Shown here piece by piece: positions 50,826-59,275 of a DNA stretch of 64,000 bases. Positions within the stretch are counted from its first letter, which is position 1. Each line of letters opens with the position of its first letter. This DNA is from Clostridiaceae bacterium. Lineage in GTDB: Bacteria > Bacillota > Clostridia > Lachnospirales > Lachnospiraceae. The translations under genes and the position numbers were made by a program. Under the pieces are notes generated by a model. That model made no database searches and was not told where the DNA came from. It was given only the letters and a program-made list of their open reading frames with translations. Where the stretch lies: positions 1-64,000 of the forward strand of contig CABIXM010000017.1 in NCBI GenBank assembly GCA_902362725.1. The letters run 5' to 3'.

Positions 50826-51246
50826 CAGCATTTTCCTCCAAATATTTTCTTAATTGTTCAAAAGAGCTTGTCCGCCTGTACTGTATTGTGCTTCTCGGTG
50901 TATTGAGCAACTCTGCAATTTCTGTATCGCTCATTCCCTCGAAATAATACAGCAATATGGCTTTGCGCTTTTCTTCCGGCAAAGTACGGATTGCTTCAAG
51001 AAGCAGCTTCGGCGTGATTTTCTTTCCGGCTTTTTCAAAGACGGTTTCAGCAGTTTCCCGTTTGAAATATTCATCAAAGGTATGTAGCTGTCGCGCTTCA
51101 TCTAAGGTCATGTCGGAAAAGGTTACTTCCTTTGCCTTATGTGTACGAAGCTCTCTATGAGCGTCGCACGCTTCATTGTGCAATACCGCATTGCAATACT
51201 TCTGAAAAGAACATTGCTTATAAAACTCCCTGCTATTAGGTTCCAC
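50806..51246 (-). CDS. Sigma-70-like regulator (Tn916 Orf7-like)
   Basis: 146 residues from a GTG at 51246, which has AAAGGAGGTGA immediately upstream; a longer frame to 51327 has no site. A sigma region-4-like end is clear: LPEEKRKAILLYYFEGMSDTEIAELLNTPRSTIQYRRTS split as helix-turn-helix. In Tn916 the corresponding protein activates transcription toward xis and int. It lies downstream of a leader ORF and terminator-like hairpin (51371-51560). Confidence 0.88.
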   Translation of the reverse strand: MEPNSREFYKQCSFQKYCNAVLHNEACDAHRELRTHKAKEVTFSDMTLDEARQLHTFDEYFKRETAETVFEKAGKKITPKLLLEAIRTLPEEKRKAILLYYFEGMSDTEIAELLNTPRSTIQYRRTSSFEQLRKYLEENADEWDEW

Positions 51247-51370
51247 ATTCTCACCTCCTTTCTCGTTGAAAGTTGGTGGTGCTTCCCCCTTTTCGCGGGG
51301 TAATACGGAGCTTTGAAAAAATGCCAAATATTTTCGGAAATTTTTTCAAAAATTTTTTTAAGCATACAAA

Positions 51371-51406
51371 ATGCGCCCGTCCGCAAAAAAACGCGGACAG
51401 GCGCAT
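51371..51406 (-). terminator. Terminator-like hairpin ahead of the sigma-like gene
   Basis: ATGCGCCCGTCCGC (51371-51384) pairs with GCGGACAGGCGCAT (51393-51406), one mismatch, with an A-run loop. On the minus strand ATTTTG and further T-rich runs follow. Placed between the leader ORF and the sigma-like gene, it could act as an attenuator. Confidence 0.65.
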
Positions 51407-51433
51407 AGGAATAATAAAAAGTATTTAGATGAT

Positions 51434-51535
51434 TTAATAGTTCATATCTAAGGGTAGGAATATCCCCGGTGGCGGTCGGGCTTTTTTTGATAAATCAAAG
51501 AATGTAAGAATTTGTTGATGTGGTTTATAACTCAT
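51434..51535 (-). CDS. Short leader-type ORF, 33 residues
   Basis: Starts MSYKPHQQILTFFDLSKKAR and ends PLDMNY. The ATG at 51535 follows a strong AGGAGGT site eight bases upstream. That site sits in the loop of a perfect 9-bp hairpin whose 3' arm covers the start codon (51534-51560). Too short to classify. Position ahead of a terminator-like hairpin and the sigma-like gene recalls the leader-peptide attenuation seen before tet(M) in Tn916; the analogy is inference. Confidence 0.6.
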   Translation of the reverse strand: MSYKPHQQILTFFDLSKKARPPPGIFLPLDMNY

Positions 51536-51560
51536 GGCGGCTACCTCCTAAAGCCGCCAT
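51534..51560. promoter_or_regulatory. Hairpin presenting the ribosome site of the leader ORF
   Basis: ATGGCGGCT (51534-51542) pairs perfectly with AGCCGCCAT (51552-51560). On the minus strand AGGAGGT is in the 9-nt loop and the start codon is in the stem. Confidence 0.7.
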
Positions 51561-51600
51561 GTCTACATGGTTAAGGGTCGTCGTACAGACAAAAAGAAAC

Positions 51601-51627
51601 GGCGGCTCTGAAAATCAAAGCCGCCGA
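51601..51627 (-). terminator. Terminator of the ABC/two-component cargo operon
   Basis: CGGCGGCT and AGCCGCCG form an 8-bp stem; on the minus strand TTTCTTTTTG follows. A second stem, CGACGGC/GCCGTCG with a T-rich loop, lies at about 51663-51690. Confidence 0.75.
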
Positions 51628-51709
51628 AATAGAATAGGCGCGTGAAAATATGGCTGCTCTGCGACGGCTTTTTTTCTTTGCCGTCGTCCGGCAGATGTTG
51701 GTTGTATCA

Positions 51710-52447
51710 TTACTTATTTTTGATTGTTTTTTTAGATATTAAAATCAAGACAGAAAACAATCCACAAAAGAACAAACTCATAAGGCTAATAATGATTTCT
51801 CCAAAGGTGGCAGAATAATAGCCGGAAATATTGAATGTAGCAGTAATAGGATAGCAAGCCGAAAGAACATCGGATATACTTGTGAATAATCCTGCAAAAG
51901 AATAAATTACTGTAAAAATCAAAGCAAGCCAATAGCCTTTCTTTATTCTTGATACAACCGCAATAACAGGTGCAATAGCAAAGAAAATCCCAATGCCGTC
52001 AAGTAAATAGATTTTGAAAAAACTTAAAATCATTTTGATAGACAAGCCCCTAAAATGCAAAATAACTTCAACTAAAAATGTAATGCCGAAAAGCAGCAAA
52101 TAAAAGAGTACGCTAAATGCAAAAGTAATAAGTAATTTTGCAATCGTCATTTTAGCTTCACTTATTGGAATTAAACGTAATGATTTAATAGTATCTTCTT
52201 GTTCCTCACGACAAATCATATAGCTTCCCAAAAGTGCAATAACCGCAGGAAGAACAAAAAAAGTTGCTAAAGACTGTGCTGCGTTCATAAACCACCCTGC
52301 GTCATCTATATAGCGTTTTTCCCCAAAAGAAAACTGCCCTTGAGTAAAAACAATAATTGCAACCATAATAACTGCGAATATGGCGACCAACACAATTTTT
52401 GAACGTCGGAGTTTTTGATGTTCTGCCCAAATCAATTCTTTCATCAT
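51710..52447 (-). CDS. ABC-2 type permease, cargo exporter subunit 3
   Basis: 245 residues, six membrane segments. It shares with the other two permeases here the pattern SLRLIPISEAKMTIAKLLIT following a cytoplasmic EEQEDT stretch. Such permeases work with BcrA/LanF-type ATPases to expel peptide antibiotics from the membrane or give lantibiotic immunity. Last gene of the cargo operon, 8 bp after the second permease gene. Confidence 0.85.
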   Translation of the reverse strand: MMKELIWAEHQKLRRSKIVLVAIFAVIMVAIIVFTQGQFSFGEKRYIDDAGWFMNAAQSLATFFVLPAVIALLGSYMICREEQEDTIKSLRLIPISEAKMTIAKLLITFAFSVLFYLLLFGITFLVEVILHFRGLSIKMILSFFKIYLLDGIGIFFAIAPVIAVVSRIKKGYWLALIFTVIYSFAGLFTSISDVLSACYPITATFNISGYYSATFGEIIISLMSLFFCGLFSVLILISKKTIKNK

Positions 52448-52455
52448 TCAATCAC

Positions 52456-53187
52456 TCACTTTCTATGCTTTAAGGAAATGTACGCAAATACGATAGAAAC
52501 AATAGTCCATATACCGATACAAAAAAGTGCAGCCGGAATATTGACTTCCTGTGCCAAAATAACACCGGGAATATCTCGCATGATAATTGCTGTTGCACTG
52601 GATAGAGGGTGTAGGTACATATTAACCATAAGCAAAATAAAGCTAAGAAAGGTGTAAACCAGTGTCACACATACAGGGAGTATATAGTTCTTCCCGGCAG
52701 CTGCAACCGCTAAAAGTGGTAATATGGAAAATGCGGTAAGTATGGCGATTTCAATACATTTCTTAAATAGATAACTGATACTATTCCATTCAAAGGTTAT
52801 ATAACCGGGAAGCATACCGAAAAATACAGACGCTATGGCTGTAAGCAACATAAAACAAACGGAATAAGACAGTACAACAATAAATTTGCTAAAAAAATAT
52901 CCTGTCTTGCTAATCGGTATAATCCACAACTGTTTGAGCATATCGTTTTGATTTTCGTCATACATGAGCATAGTAGAAACCAAACCCAATACAACAGGAA
53001 GTATAATCCAAGCTGTATAGCTGAATGTAGTCCACTTATAAAATTGTAATGGTTCAATAACTGTTTTATCAGCACTTCTGAAATAAAAAACTGCAAGAAG
53101 TGGCATGAAAAGAGCGGATAACAGCATTAACACAATAAATTTTTTTCGACGCAGTTTAAGAAACTCTGCCTGTATCAGCCTAAGCAA
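52456..53187 (-). CDS. ABC-2 type permease, cargo exporter subunit 2
   Basis: 243 residues, six membrane segments: EFLKLRRKKFIVLMLLSALF, then LKQLWIIPISKTGYFFSKFI, the motif common to the three permeases. LanE/LanG-like architecture. Overlaps the ATPase gene by 8 bp, so the pair is translationally coupled. Confidence 0.86.
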   Translation of the reverse strand: MLRLIQAEFLKLRRKKFIVLMLLSALFMPLLAVFYFRSADKTVIEPLQFYKWTTFSYTAWIILPVVLGLVSTMLMYDENQNDMLKQLWIIPISKTGYFFSKFIVVLSYSVCFMLLTAIASVFFGMLPGYITFEWNSISYLFKKCIEIAILTAFSILPLLAVAAAGKNYILPVCVTLVYTFLSFILLMVNMYLHPLSSATAIIMRDIPGVILAQEVNIPAALFCIGIWTIVSIVFAYISLKHRK

Positions 53188-54106
53188 TTCCTTCTCCTCC
53201 TGTGATTTTTTTGAAATAGTCCTCTAATGTATCATTGCATAGCTGAGAACTGATAACAGCTATATCCTGTACCACAAGAGCTTTATTGACAGCAGCCATA
53301 TCCAACGAAGTGTCATAAATCCGCAGGGTGTGTTCGTCCTGTACGGAATATTCGGTAACCCCAAACTGCCTTTCCAAAACAAGAGAAGTTTTCGGTATAT
53401 CAGAAACTTGCAGAAGTATATACTTACTGTTTTTCTTTTGTAGCTCATTCATGCTGTTTTCTTCCAGTAGTACACCATGGTCAATAATGCCGATGTCATC
53501 AGCCAGTAGTGCAATTTCGGACAGAATATGACTGGAAATGAGAATTGTTTTTCCGCGCTCGATACTTAAAGTCTTAATAAAGTCCCTTACTTCTGCAATG
53601 CCTATCGGGTCAAGACCGTTTGTGGGTTCATCTAAGATTAGCAGTTCAGGGTCATGTAAAATAGCATTTGCTATTCCAAGACGCTGCTTCATTCCAAGAG
53701 AATACTTGCTAAACAATTTTTTGTCCCGATAAGGCAGACCGACAATCTCCAAGGCGTTTTTTACTGCATTTGGCGCAGCAGTACCGCGCAGTTTTGCAAA
53801 TATCTCCAAGTTTTCCGTACCTGTTAAATTCGGATAAAAGCCGGGTGTTTCAATAATAGCACCAATCCGGGGATATACTCTTTTTTCCCTCCCTTTGATA
53901 TTTTGACCGAATACGTCTACTTCGCCGGAAGTAATATCGGTCAACCCCAAAATCATTTTCATAATTGTGGTTTTACCCGCCCCATTACGCCCCAACAGCC
54001 CATATATCTGTCCTTGTTTCACATGAATATTAACAGAATTGACTACCGTTTGCTCTCCATAAGTTTTTGTCAGTTGTTTTGTTTCAATTACATATTTATT
54101 CATCAT
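53180..54106 (-). CDS. ABC transporter ATPase, BcrA/LanF-like
   Basis: 308 residues. Walker A GRNGAGKTTIMKMI, Q-loop region PRIGAIIETPGFYPNLTGTEN, signature YSLGMKQRLGIANAI, Walker B LLILDEPTNGLDPIGI. The C-terminal 80 residues form the extra domain usual in bacitracin- and lantibiotic-type exporters. It probably drives all three neighbouring permeases, giving resistance to a peptide antimicrobial; the peptide is unknown. Confidence 0.92.
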   Translation of the reverse strand: MMNKYVIETKQLTKTYGEQTVVNSVNIHVKQGQIYGLLGRNGAGKTTIMKMILGLTDITSGEVDVFGQNIKGREKRVYPRIGAIIETPGFYPNLTGTENLEIFAKLRGTAAPNAVKNALEIVGLPYRDKKLFSKYSLGMKQRLGIANAILHDPELLILDEPTNGLDPIGIAEVRDFIKTLSIERGKTILISSHILSEIALLADDIGIIDHGVLLEENSMNELQKKNSKYILLQVSDIPKTSLVLERQFGVTEYSVQDEHTLRIYDTSLDMAAVNKALVVQDIAVISSQLCNDTLEDYFKKITGGEGIA

Positions 54107-54118
54107 ATATCCTCACTT

Positions 54119-54886
54119 TCAATAGGTCTGTTTCCGCAATGCAAGTACGGAAACAATGGCTGAAATACTTCCAATTACCAAAAGAGAAATTAAACAGATA
54201 TTCGGAGATATAGTTATTTCTATTCCTCCCGCCCATTTCTTAACCATTTCTGCTGCGTCAGATGAAATATAGGGATAAATTCCCATAACACTCGCCAGTG
54301 GGTGCAGTCCCATAATCCCCGACGGAATAAGCACGACAGGCACAAGATAAAGTAATGCAGCCCCAATCGGTAGAACATATCCCTTTGCCAATGTTGCTAA
54401 AAAAATAACGGGGAGCATTGCAAGTGGAACTAACACGCCACCGGCTAAAAATAATAATCCCGCCTGTAAAATTGTTTCCGTATTCAAATCTGTAAAGCCG
54501 CCTGCAAGAAAGCCGCCAAGAATACAGATTGCAAAAGTAAGCAGACATAGTGCTAATGACATAAAAATTACCACTGCTATCTTTGAAAAATAAAGTTGCG
54601 TTTTGGAAATCGGAATAATCAGAAGTCCTTTTAAGGTATCATTTTTCTGTTCATCAAAGAACAATGTGGTTGCAAACATACTCAACACAATAGGCAGAAA
54701 CAAACTTGTAAGGTTCTTAAATGCCAATGTGTATAAATCACTAAAACTATTCATTAGTGAGCTACTTCTTGATATACTGAAAGCACGTTCAACTGCGAAT
54801 ATTCCTAAAATTGCAGTTAGAATAAAGATACCTAAGACTGTCTTATTGCGTTTCCATTTCAGCATTTCAGTAGAAATGATAGTCAT
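54119..54886 (-). CDS. ABC-2 type permease, cargo exporter subunit 1
   Basis: 255 residues from the ATG at 54886 (GGAGG eight bases upstream). Six membrane segments and the motif LKGLLIIPISKTQLYFSKIA. Encoded before the ATPase, unlike the other two permeases. Three permeases for one ATPase exceeds the usual LanFEG pair, so either two exporters share an ATPase or one subunit has another task. Starts about 100 bp after the sensor kinase gene. Confidence 0.85.
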   Translation of the reverse strand: MTIISTEMLKWKRNKTVLGIFILTAILGIFAVERAFSISRSSSLMNSFSDLYTLAFKNLTSLFLPIVLSMFATTLFFDEQKNDTLKGLLIIPISKTQLYFSKIAVVIFMSLALCLLTFAICILGGFLAGGFTDLNTETILQAGLLFLAGGVLVPLAMLPVIFLATLAKGYVLPIGAALLYLVPVVLIPSGIMGLHPLASVMGIYPYISSDAAEMVKKWAGGIEITISPNICLISLLVIGSISAIVSVLALRKQTY

Positions 54887-54991
54887 TGTCTTTTCCTCCT
54901 TTCTACCTCCCATTATATAGTATCAACCTTGCCATAACCTTGCCGAAACCTTGCTTTTTTCTTGTTTTATAGCAGGAAAGCCCCGCATTAT

Positions 54992-55915
54992 TTACAGGGC
55001 TTTGGGAAGCAATATAGTAAATACAGTCCCTTTATCAGAGCTGTTTTCAGCGGTAATGGTTCCTTTGTGAACACTGATAAGCTCTTTAGCAATCGCCAGT
55101 CCTAAACCATTTCCCTTTGCAGACCGCGACTGGTCGCACTGGTACATTCTTTCAAAAATATGTGGCAGCTTATCGGGAGCTATTCCTTTTCCATTATCTG
55201 AAATTATAATTTTAGCTTGTTGTATATCTTCACAAATATGCAGTGCCATTTTATCTCCCGCACTATGGATAATAATATTTTGAAAAAGATTGTTAAGTAC
55301 GCGGGTATATGCGTTTACATCTATGTGAATAAAATACTCTGTTTCGGGTATGACAAACTCATATTCAAAATGATTGCTTTCTAAGACGGGAATCCAATCC
55401 GCTATAATGTTGCGGGATAACTCGTTAAGGTCAAATTTTTCAAAATGAAAAATCTGCTCTCCGGAATCCAGTTTTACCCATTCAAACAAATTTTCCACAA
55501 AGGATTTCATATAGTGGGCTTTTTCATGTGCGACATGGATATATTCGTCCTTTTCCTCTCCAATAACAATTTTGTTTTCAACCGCTTCCAGATAACCTAC
55601 AAGAGAAGCAAGCGGGGTCTTTACATCATGTGAAAGACTTGTCATCAGCCGTTTATATGCCTGTTCAGATTGTCTTTGCCGTATAAGCTGCGCCTGACTG
55701 TTTACTGCTATTTTGTTAATGTCATAGCAAATTGTTTTTGTCATATCGTTTTCGCCTGCTAAAATACGTCGGTTCAAATTCCCGCCCTTTATATCATCTA
55801 AGGCGTCTTTTATCAGCGCAAGCTGTGTCCGCACACGCCGTAAGACAAAAAGGAGATACATAATAATAAGCAGCATAAGGGCTATCACTATGAAAAGATA
55901 AACATTTATATCCAT
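54992..55915 (-). CDS. Sensor histidine kinase of cargo two-component system
   Basis: 307 residues from the ATG at 55915 (AAGGAGG before it). One N-terminal membrane helix and no outside domain, a HAMP-like linker, the H-box SLSHDVKTPLASLVGYLE, and N, G1 and G2 boxes (NLFQNIIIHS, ISDNGKGIAPDKLPHIFERM, GNGLGLAIAKELI). Probably senses the antimicrobial or flux through the ABC exporter and activates the response regulator. Overlap-close to the regulator gene. Confidence 0.92.
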   Translation of the reverse strand: MDINVYLFIVIALMLLIIMYLLFVLRRVRTQLALIKDALDDIKGGNLNRRILAGENDMTKTICYDINKIAVNSQAQLIRQRQSEQAYKRLMTSLSHDVKTPLASLVGYLEAVENKIVIGEEKDEYIHVAHEKAHYMKSFVENLFEWVKLDSGEQIFHFEKFDLNELSRNIIADWIPVLESNHFEYEFVIPETEYFIHIDVNAYTRVLNNLFQNIIIHSAGDKMALHICEDIQQAKIIISDNGKGIAPDKLPHIFERMYQCDQSRSAKGNGLGLAIAKELISVHKGTITAENSSDKGTVFTILLPKAL

Positions 55916-55916
55916 G

Positions 55917-56615
55917 TTACGCCTCCTTGTTAAAACGGTAGCCGACACCCCGGACAGTTAAAATGTAAAAGGGGTGGTCGGGGTCTGGCTCAATCTTTTT
56001 CCTTAATTTGCTAATAAAAGACATAATATTGCTATCATCAAAAGCGTATTCTTCCTCCCATACCTGTGAATAAATTTGTTTTTTGGTAAATACTCGTCCT
56101 TTGTTGGAAGCAAGAAAGAGAAGTAAATCAAATTCTTTTCCTGTAAGCAAAACGGGAATATCTTTGACCGTAACTGTACGATTTAATTTGTCAATTACCA
56201 TATCTTTCAACGATATGCTGTCTATGTCTGCCGTAAAGGGGTTTAAGGTGGTATATCGCCGGATAAGGGAATTGACACGCGCCAAAAGCTCGTTAATACC
56301 AAATGGCTTTGTCAAGTAGTCGTCTGCTCCCAGTCGCAGACCGAAAACCTTATCTTCTTCGCTGCTTTTTGCAGTAAGCATAAGCACCGGGATATTGCTT
56401 GTATCTCTAATTTTTTGGAGAATCTGAAACCCGTCTATATCCGGCAGCATTACGTCCAAAATAATAAGGGAATAGCTATCTTTATTTTCATCAATTAGAC
56501 GAACCCCCTCAATACCGTTATATACAGTTACGGCTGATAATTTTTCCTGCTCTATGCACTTTTTCATAAGAGCGCAAAGCTCTTTATCATCATCTATAAT
56601 CAAAACTTTATTCAT
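55917..56615 (-). CDS. OmpR-family response regulator of cargo two-component system
   Basis: 232 residues from the ATG at 56615 (AAAGGAGC before it). Receiver domain: LIIDDDKELC, ILDVMLPDIDGF (phospho-Asp), MLTAKSSEEDKVFGLRLGADDYLTKPF. C-terminal winged helix: LTGKEFDLLLFLASNKGRVF and ILTVRGVGYRF. VanR/NisR-like. Likely controls the ABC exporter genes downstream on the same strand. Confidence 0.94.
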   Translation of the reverse strand: MNKVLIIDDDKELCALMKKCIEQEKLSAVTVYNGIEGVRLIDENKDSYSLIILDVMLPDIDGFQILQKIRDTSNIPVLMLTAKSSEEDKVFGLRLGADDYLTKPFGINELLARVNSLIRRYTTLNPFTADIDSISLKDMVIDKLNRTVTVKDIPVLLTGKEFDLLLFLASNKGRVFTKKQIYSQVWEEEYAFDDSNIMSFISKLRKKIEPDPDHPFYILTVRGVGYRFNKEA

Positions 56616-56796
56616 GGTGCAGCTCCTTTCCTCGTTTTGTTCTCCCGTCAATCGGTTTTTCAGCGTCCTTTGGTATCAGCCACATATATCCAAGTTTTGA
56701 AACACCCGGTATGCGGTTTTCTCTGCAAAGTACCTGTACCCGCCTTTCAGAAATTCCCCATTTCTTCGCTGCTTCGGGGCAAGACATATATTCCAT
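56608..56796 (-). CDS. Small HTH protein (MerR/excisionase-like fold)
   Basis: 62 residues from an ATG at 56796; a GTG at 56799 has AAAGGA nearer. MSCPEAAKKWGISERRVQVLCRENRIPG is a helix-turn-helix of the AlpA/excisionase type, followed by GYMWLIPKDAEKPIDGR, typical of a small family on Clostridial elements. It overlaps the response regulator start by 8 bp. Likely a local regulator. Confidence 0.75.
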   Translation of the reverse strand: MEYMSCPEAAKKWGISERRVQVLCRENRIPGVSKLGYMWLIPKDAEKPIDGRTKRGKELHHE

Positions 56797-56956
56797 AACA
56801 CCCAAGTCCTTTCTACAAATCATATCAGTATAATTATAGTCGGACATACGAATAATAGCAAGTATATAAATATGAATTATTATGGCTAATTAGTGGAACT
56901 GTATAGACATATCCAAGAAGAAAGGGGAACAGTAAAATGTAACTGGGTGAATAAAT

Positions 56957-57310
56957 ATGGCAAAAAGACCAGTAGAAAAATATGACTTCAAAGCCTTTGG
57001 AGAAGCGATAAAAGCTGCGCGGACAGGACGCAAGGAAAGCCGCAAACAGGTAAGTGATGAAATGTATATTTCCCCTCGCTACCTTGCGAATATTGAGAAT
57101 AAAGGACAGCACCCCAGTCTGCAAATCTTTTTTGAGCTTATGCTCCGTTACAATATATCCGTAGACCAGTTTCTTTTAGATACGCCCGTCGGAAAAGATA
57201 CAAAGCGGCGGCAGCTCGACGCTCTGCTTGATGATATGAGTGATAACGGCATACGGATTGTAACAGCAACCGCAAAGGAAATTTCAGAAGTCGAAAAAGA
57301 GGACAAATAG
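56957..57310 (+). CDS. XRE-family HTH transcriptional regulator
   Basis: 117 residues: DFKAFGEAIKAARTGRKESR, VSDEMYISPRYLANIENKGQ and PSLQIFFELMLRYNISVDQF form a Cro/C1 helix-turn-helix, and a charged tail follows. Transcribed away from the cargo operon, toward the transfer genes, so it likely controls one or both. Conserved in Tn1549-type elements in my recollection. Confidence 0.9.
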   Translation: MAKRPVEKYDFKAFGEAIKAARTGRKESRKQVSDEMYISPRYLANIENKGQHPSLQIFFELMLRYNISVDQFLLDTPVGKDTKRRQLDALLDDMSDNGIRIVTATAKEISEVEKEDK

Positions 57311-57345
57311 AAACGTCCGGCAAAATTGAATATGGATTTTCGGAA

Positions 57346-57379
57346 GCGTTGTAATCTTTTTTGAGATTGCAGCGTTTTT
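57346..57379 (+). terminator. Terminator after the XRE regulator
   Basis: CGTTGTAATC pairs with GATTGCAGCG using two G-U pairs, then TTTTTC follows. Confidence 0.65.
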
Positions 57380-57531
57380 CTTTTGCATAAGTTCGGCAAA
57401 ATGGTTTTTTCTCCGTAGAGGGAAATAAGGACATAAAAGATAAAAAACTTTCTTAGCAAGCATAGGAAAAGAGTACCCTTTTCCGTATTTTCGCCCTCCC
57501 GCCCTGCGGTGCGTCGGTTAAAAATTGCTTG

Positions 57532-57547
57532 TTGGGAAGTGTCCCAA
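57532..57547. other. Candidate oriT inverted repeat upstream of mobC
   Basis: TTGGGA-AGTG-TCCCAA, a perfect 6-bp dyad, in the 200-bp gene-free stretch directly before mobC, the usual place of a transfer origin for MobC-type relaxosomes. No nic sequence can be assigned by eye. Confidence 0.35.
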
Positions 57548-57574
57548 ACCCTCGGAATGGAAAGGAACGATTGC

Positions 57575-57865
57575 ATGAACGGACGCAAAAGAAAAGTACA
57601 AATCAAATTCTATGTAACAGAGGAAGAACGGGCATTGATTGAACAGAAAATGAAGCTCGTCCCTACCCAAAATATGGCGGCGTATCTTCGCAAGATTGCC
57701 ATTGACGGGTATATCATTCAGACAGACCATAGCGACATAAAAGCCATGACAGCGGAGATACAGAAAATCGGGGTCAACGTCAATCAGATTGCAAAGCGTG
57801 TCAATGCGACAGGCAGCGTCTACCAAGAGGACATAGAGGAAATAAAGGGGGGTGCTTGCGGAGAT
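57575..57865 (+). CDS. mobC: MobC-like relaxosome protein, fused in frame to the relaxase by a G6 run
   Basis: 97 residues to the junction, from an ATG with AAAGGA eight bases upstream. KVQIKFYVTEEERALIEQKM, NMAAYLRKIAIDGYI and IQKIGVNVNQIAKRVNATGS are typical MobC (ribbon-helix-helix type nicking accessory). At 57847-57852 there are six G residues. With five, the frame would continue VLAEIWRLQRLSLLKAR and stop at TGA 57903-57905, giving the expected length of about 109 residues. As it stands the frame runs into the relaxase, so either a real one-base insertion, slippage or a sequencing error. Confidence 0.85.
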
Positions 57866-59215
57866 ATGGCGGTTACAAAGATTAAGCCTATTAAAAGCAC
57901 GTTGAGCAAAGCCCTTGATTATATCCAAAACCCGGATAAGACAGACGGGAAAACGCTTGTGTCCTCCTTTGGGTGCAGCTATGAAACGGCAGATATTGAG
58001 TTTGAATATACTTTGTCGCAGGCTCGGCAGAAAGGGAACAACTTAGCCTTTCATCTGATACAATCGTTTGAACCGGGAGAGGTGGACTGTGAGAAAGCCC
58101 ACACAATCGGAAAACAGCTTGCCGACGCGGTAACAAAGGGACAGCATGAATACGTCTTGACTACCCACATAGACAAAGGGCATATCCATAACCATATCAT
58201 TTTTTGTGCGGTCAACTTTGTTGACTACCATAAGTACAATTCCAATAAGCGCAGTTACTACGGCATACGGAACATAAGTGATAAGCTGTGCAGGGAAAAC
58301 GGGCTGTCCGTTGTCATTCCGGGTAAAGGCAGTAAGGGAAAAAGCTATGCAGAATATCAAGCGGAAAAGACGGGAACAAGTTGGAAAGGCAAGCTAAAAA
58401 TTGCCGTTGATACACTTATCCCCCAAGTAGCAAGTTTTGAAGAATTATTGCAGCGGTTACAGGCGGCGGGCTATGAGATAAAGCCGGGAAAATATATCTC
58501 CTGCCGCGCTCCCGGACAGGAACGCTTTACCCGCATAAAAACCCTCGGTGCAGATTATACAGAGGAAGCAATCAAAGAACGGATTGCAGGCAAGCACACA
58601 AAGGCAGCGAAAGCTCCCAAAGAGCAGCGCGGCGTATCGCTGCTTATCGACATTGAAAGTAGTATCAAGGCACAAGAGAGCCGGGGCTATGAACAGTGGG
58701 CGAAAATCCATAATCTGAAACTGGCTGCAAAAACTATGAATTTCTTGACAGAACACAAGATTGAGCAGTACGCGGATTTAGTCAGCCGGATTGAAGAAAT
58801 AAATGCGGAAAATGAAAAGACAGCAGACGCATTAAAGAGCGTGGAGAAACGTCTTGCAGACATGGCGGTGCTGATGAAGCACGTTACCACCTACCAAAAA
58901 ACAAAAACCGTCTATGAAGCATACCGCAGGGCAAAGGATAAGGACACATACCGGGCAAAGCAGGAAAGCAGTCTGATACTCCATGAAGCGGCGGCAAAGG
59001 CATTGAAAGCGGCGGGCGTTACCAAGCTCCCCAATCTTGCCGCCATGCAGGAAGAATACGGGAAGCTCCAAGCGCAGAAAGAAGCCCTTTACACTGATTA
59101 TGGCAAGCTGAAAAAACAGGTCAAGGAATACGACGTTATCAAACAGAACATAGACAGTATTTTAAGACTGGAAAAAGAACCGGAACGGGGCAGGGAAACC
59201 GAACGCTTACAGTAG
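57866..59215 (+). CDS. Relaxase/mobilisation nuclease (VirD2-like, MOB-P type)
   Basis: 449 residues from the ATG at 57866, which is probably the native start overlapping mobC. Motifs include KALDYIQNPDKTDGKTLVSS, HLIQSFEPGEVDCEKAHTIG and the metal-binding THIDKGHIHNHIIF (three-His HUH). The C-terminal half is coiled-coil-rich (EEINAENEKTADALKSVEKR). It nicks oriT and pilots the strand in conjugation. The ribosome site GGAG is only two bases from the ATG, so translation probably depends on coupling with mobC. Confidence 0.93.
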   Translation: MAVTKIKPIKSTLSKALDYIQNPDKTDGKTLVSSFGCSYETADIEFEYTLSQARQKGNNLAFHLIQSFEPGEVDCEKAHTIGKQLADAVTKGQHEYVLTTHIDKGHIHNHIIFCAVNFVDYHKYNSNKRSYYGIRNISDKLCRENGLSVVIPGKGSKGKSYAEYQAEKTGTSWKGKLKIAVDTLIPQVASFEELLQRLQAAGYEIKPGKYISCRAPGQERFTRIKTLGADYTEEAIKERIAGKHTKAAKAPKEQRGVSLLIDIESSIKAQESRGYEQWAKIHNLKLAAKTMNFLTEHKIEQYADLVSRIEEINAENEKTADALKSVEKRLADMAVLMKHVTTYQKTKTVYEAYRRAKDKDTYRAKQESSLILHEAAAKALKAAGVTKLPNLAAMQEEYGKLQAQKEALYTDYGKLKKQVKEYDVIKQNIDSILRLEKEPERGRETERLQ

Positions 59216-59275
59216 AAATATCTATAAAAGCGTGGTAGGATAAAGGTATTCCAATATAGACAGGAGCGTGAAAAC

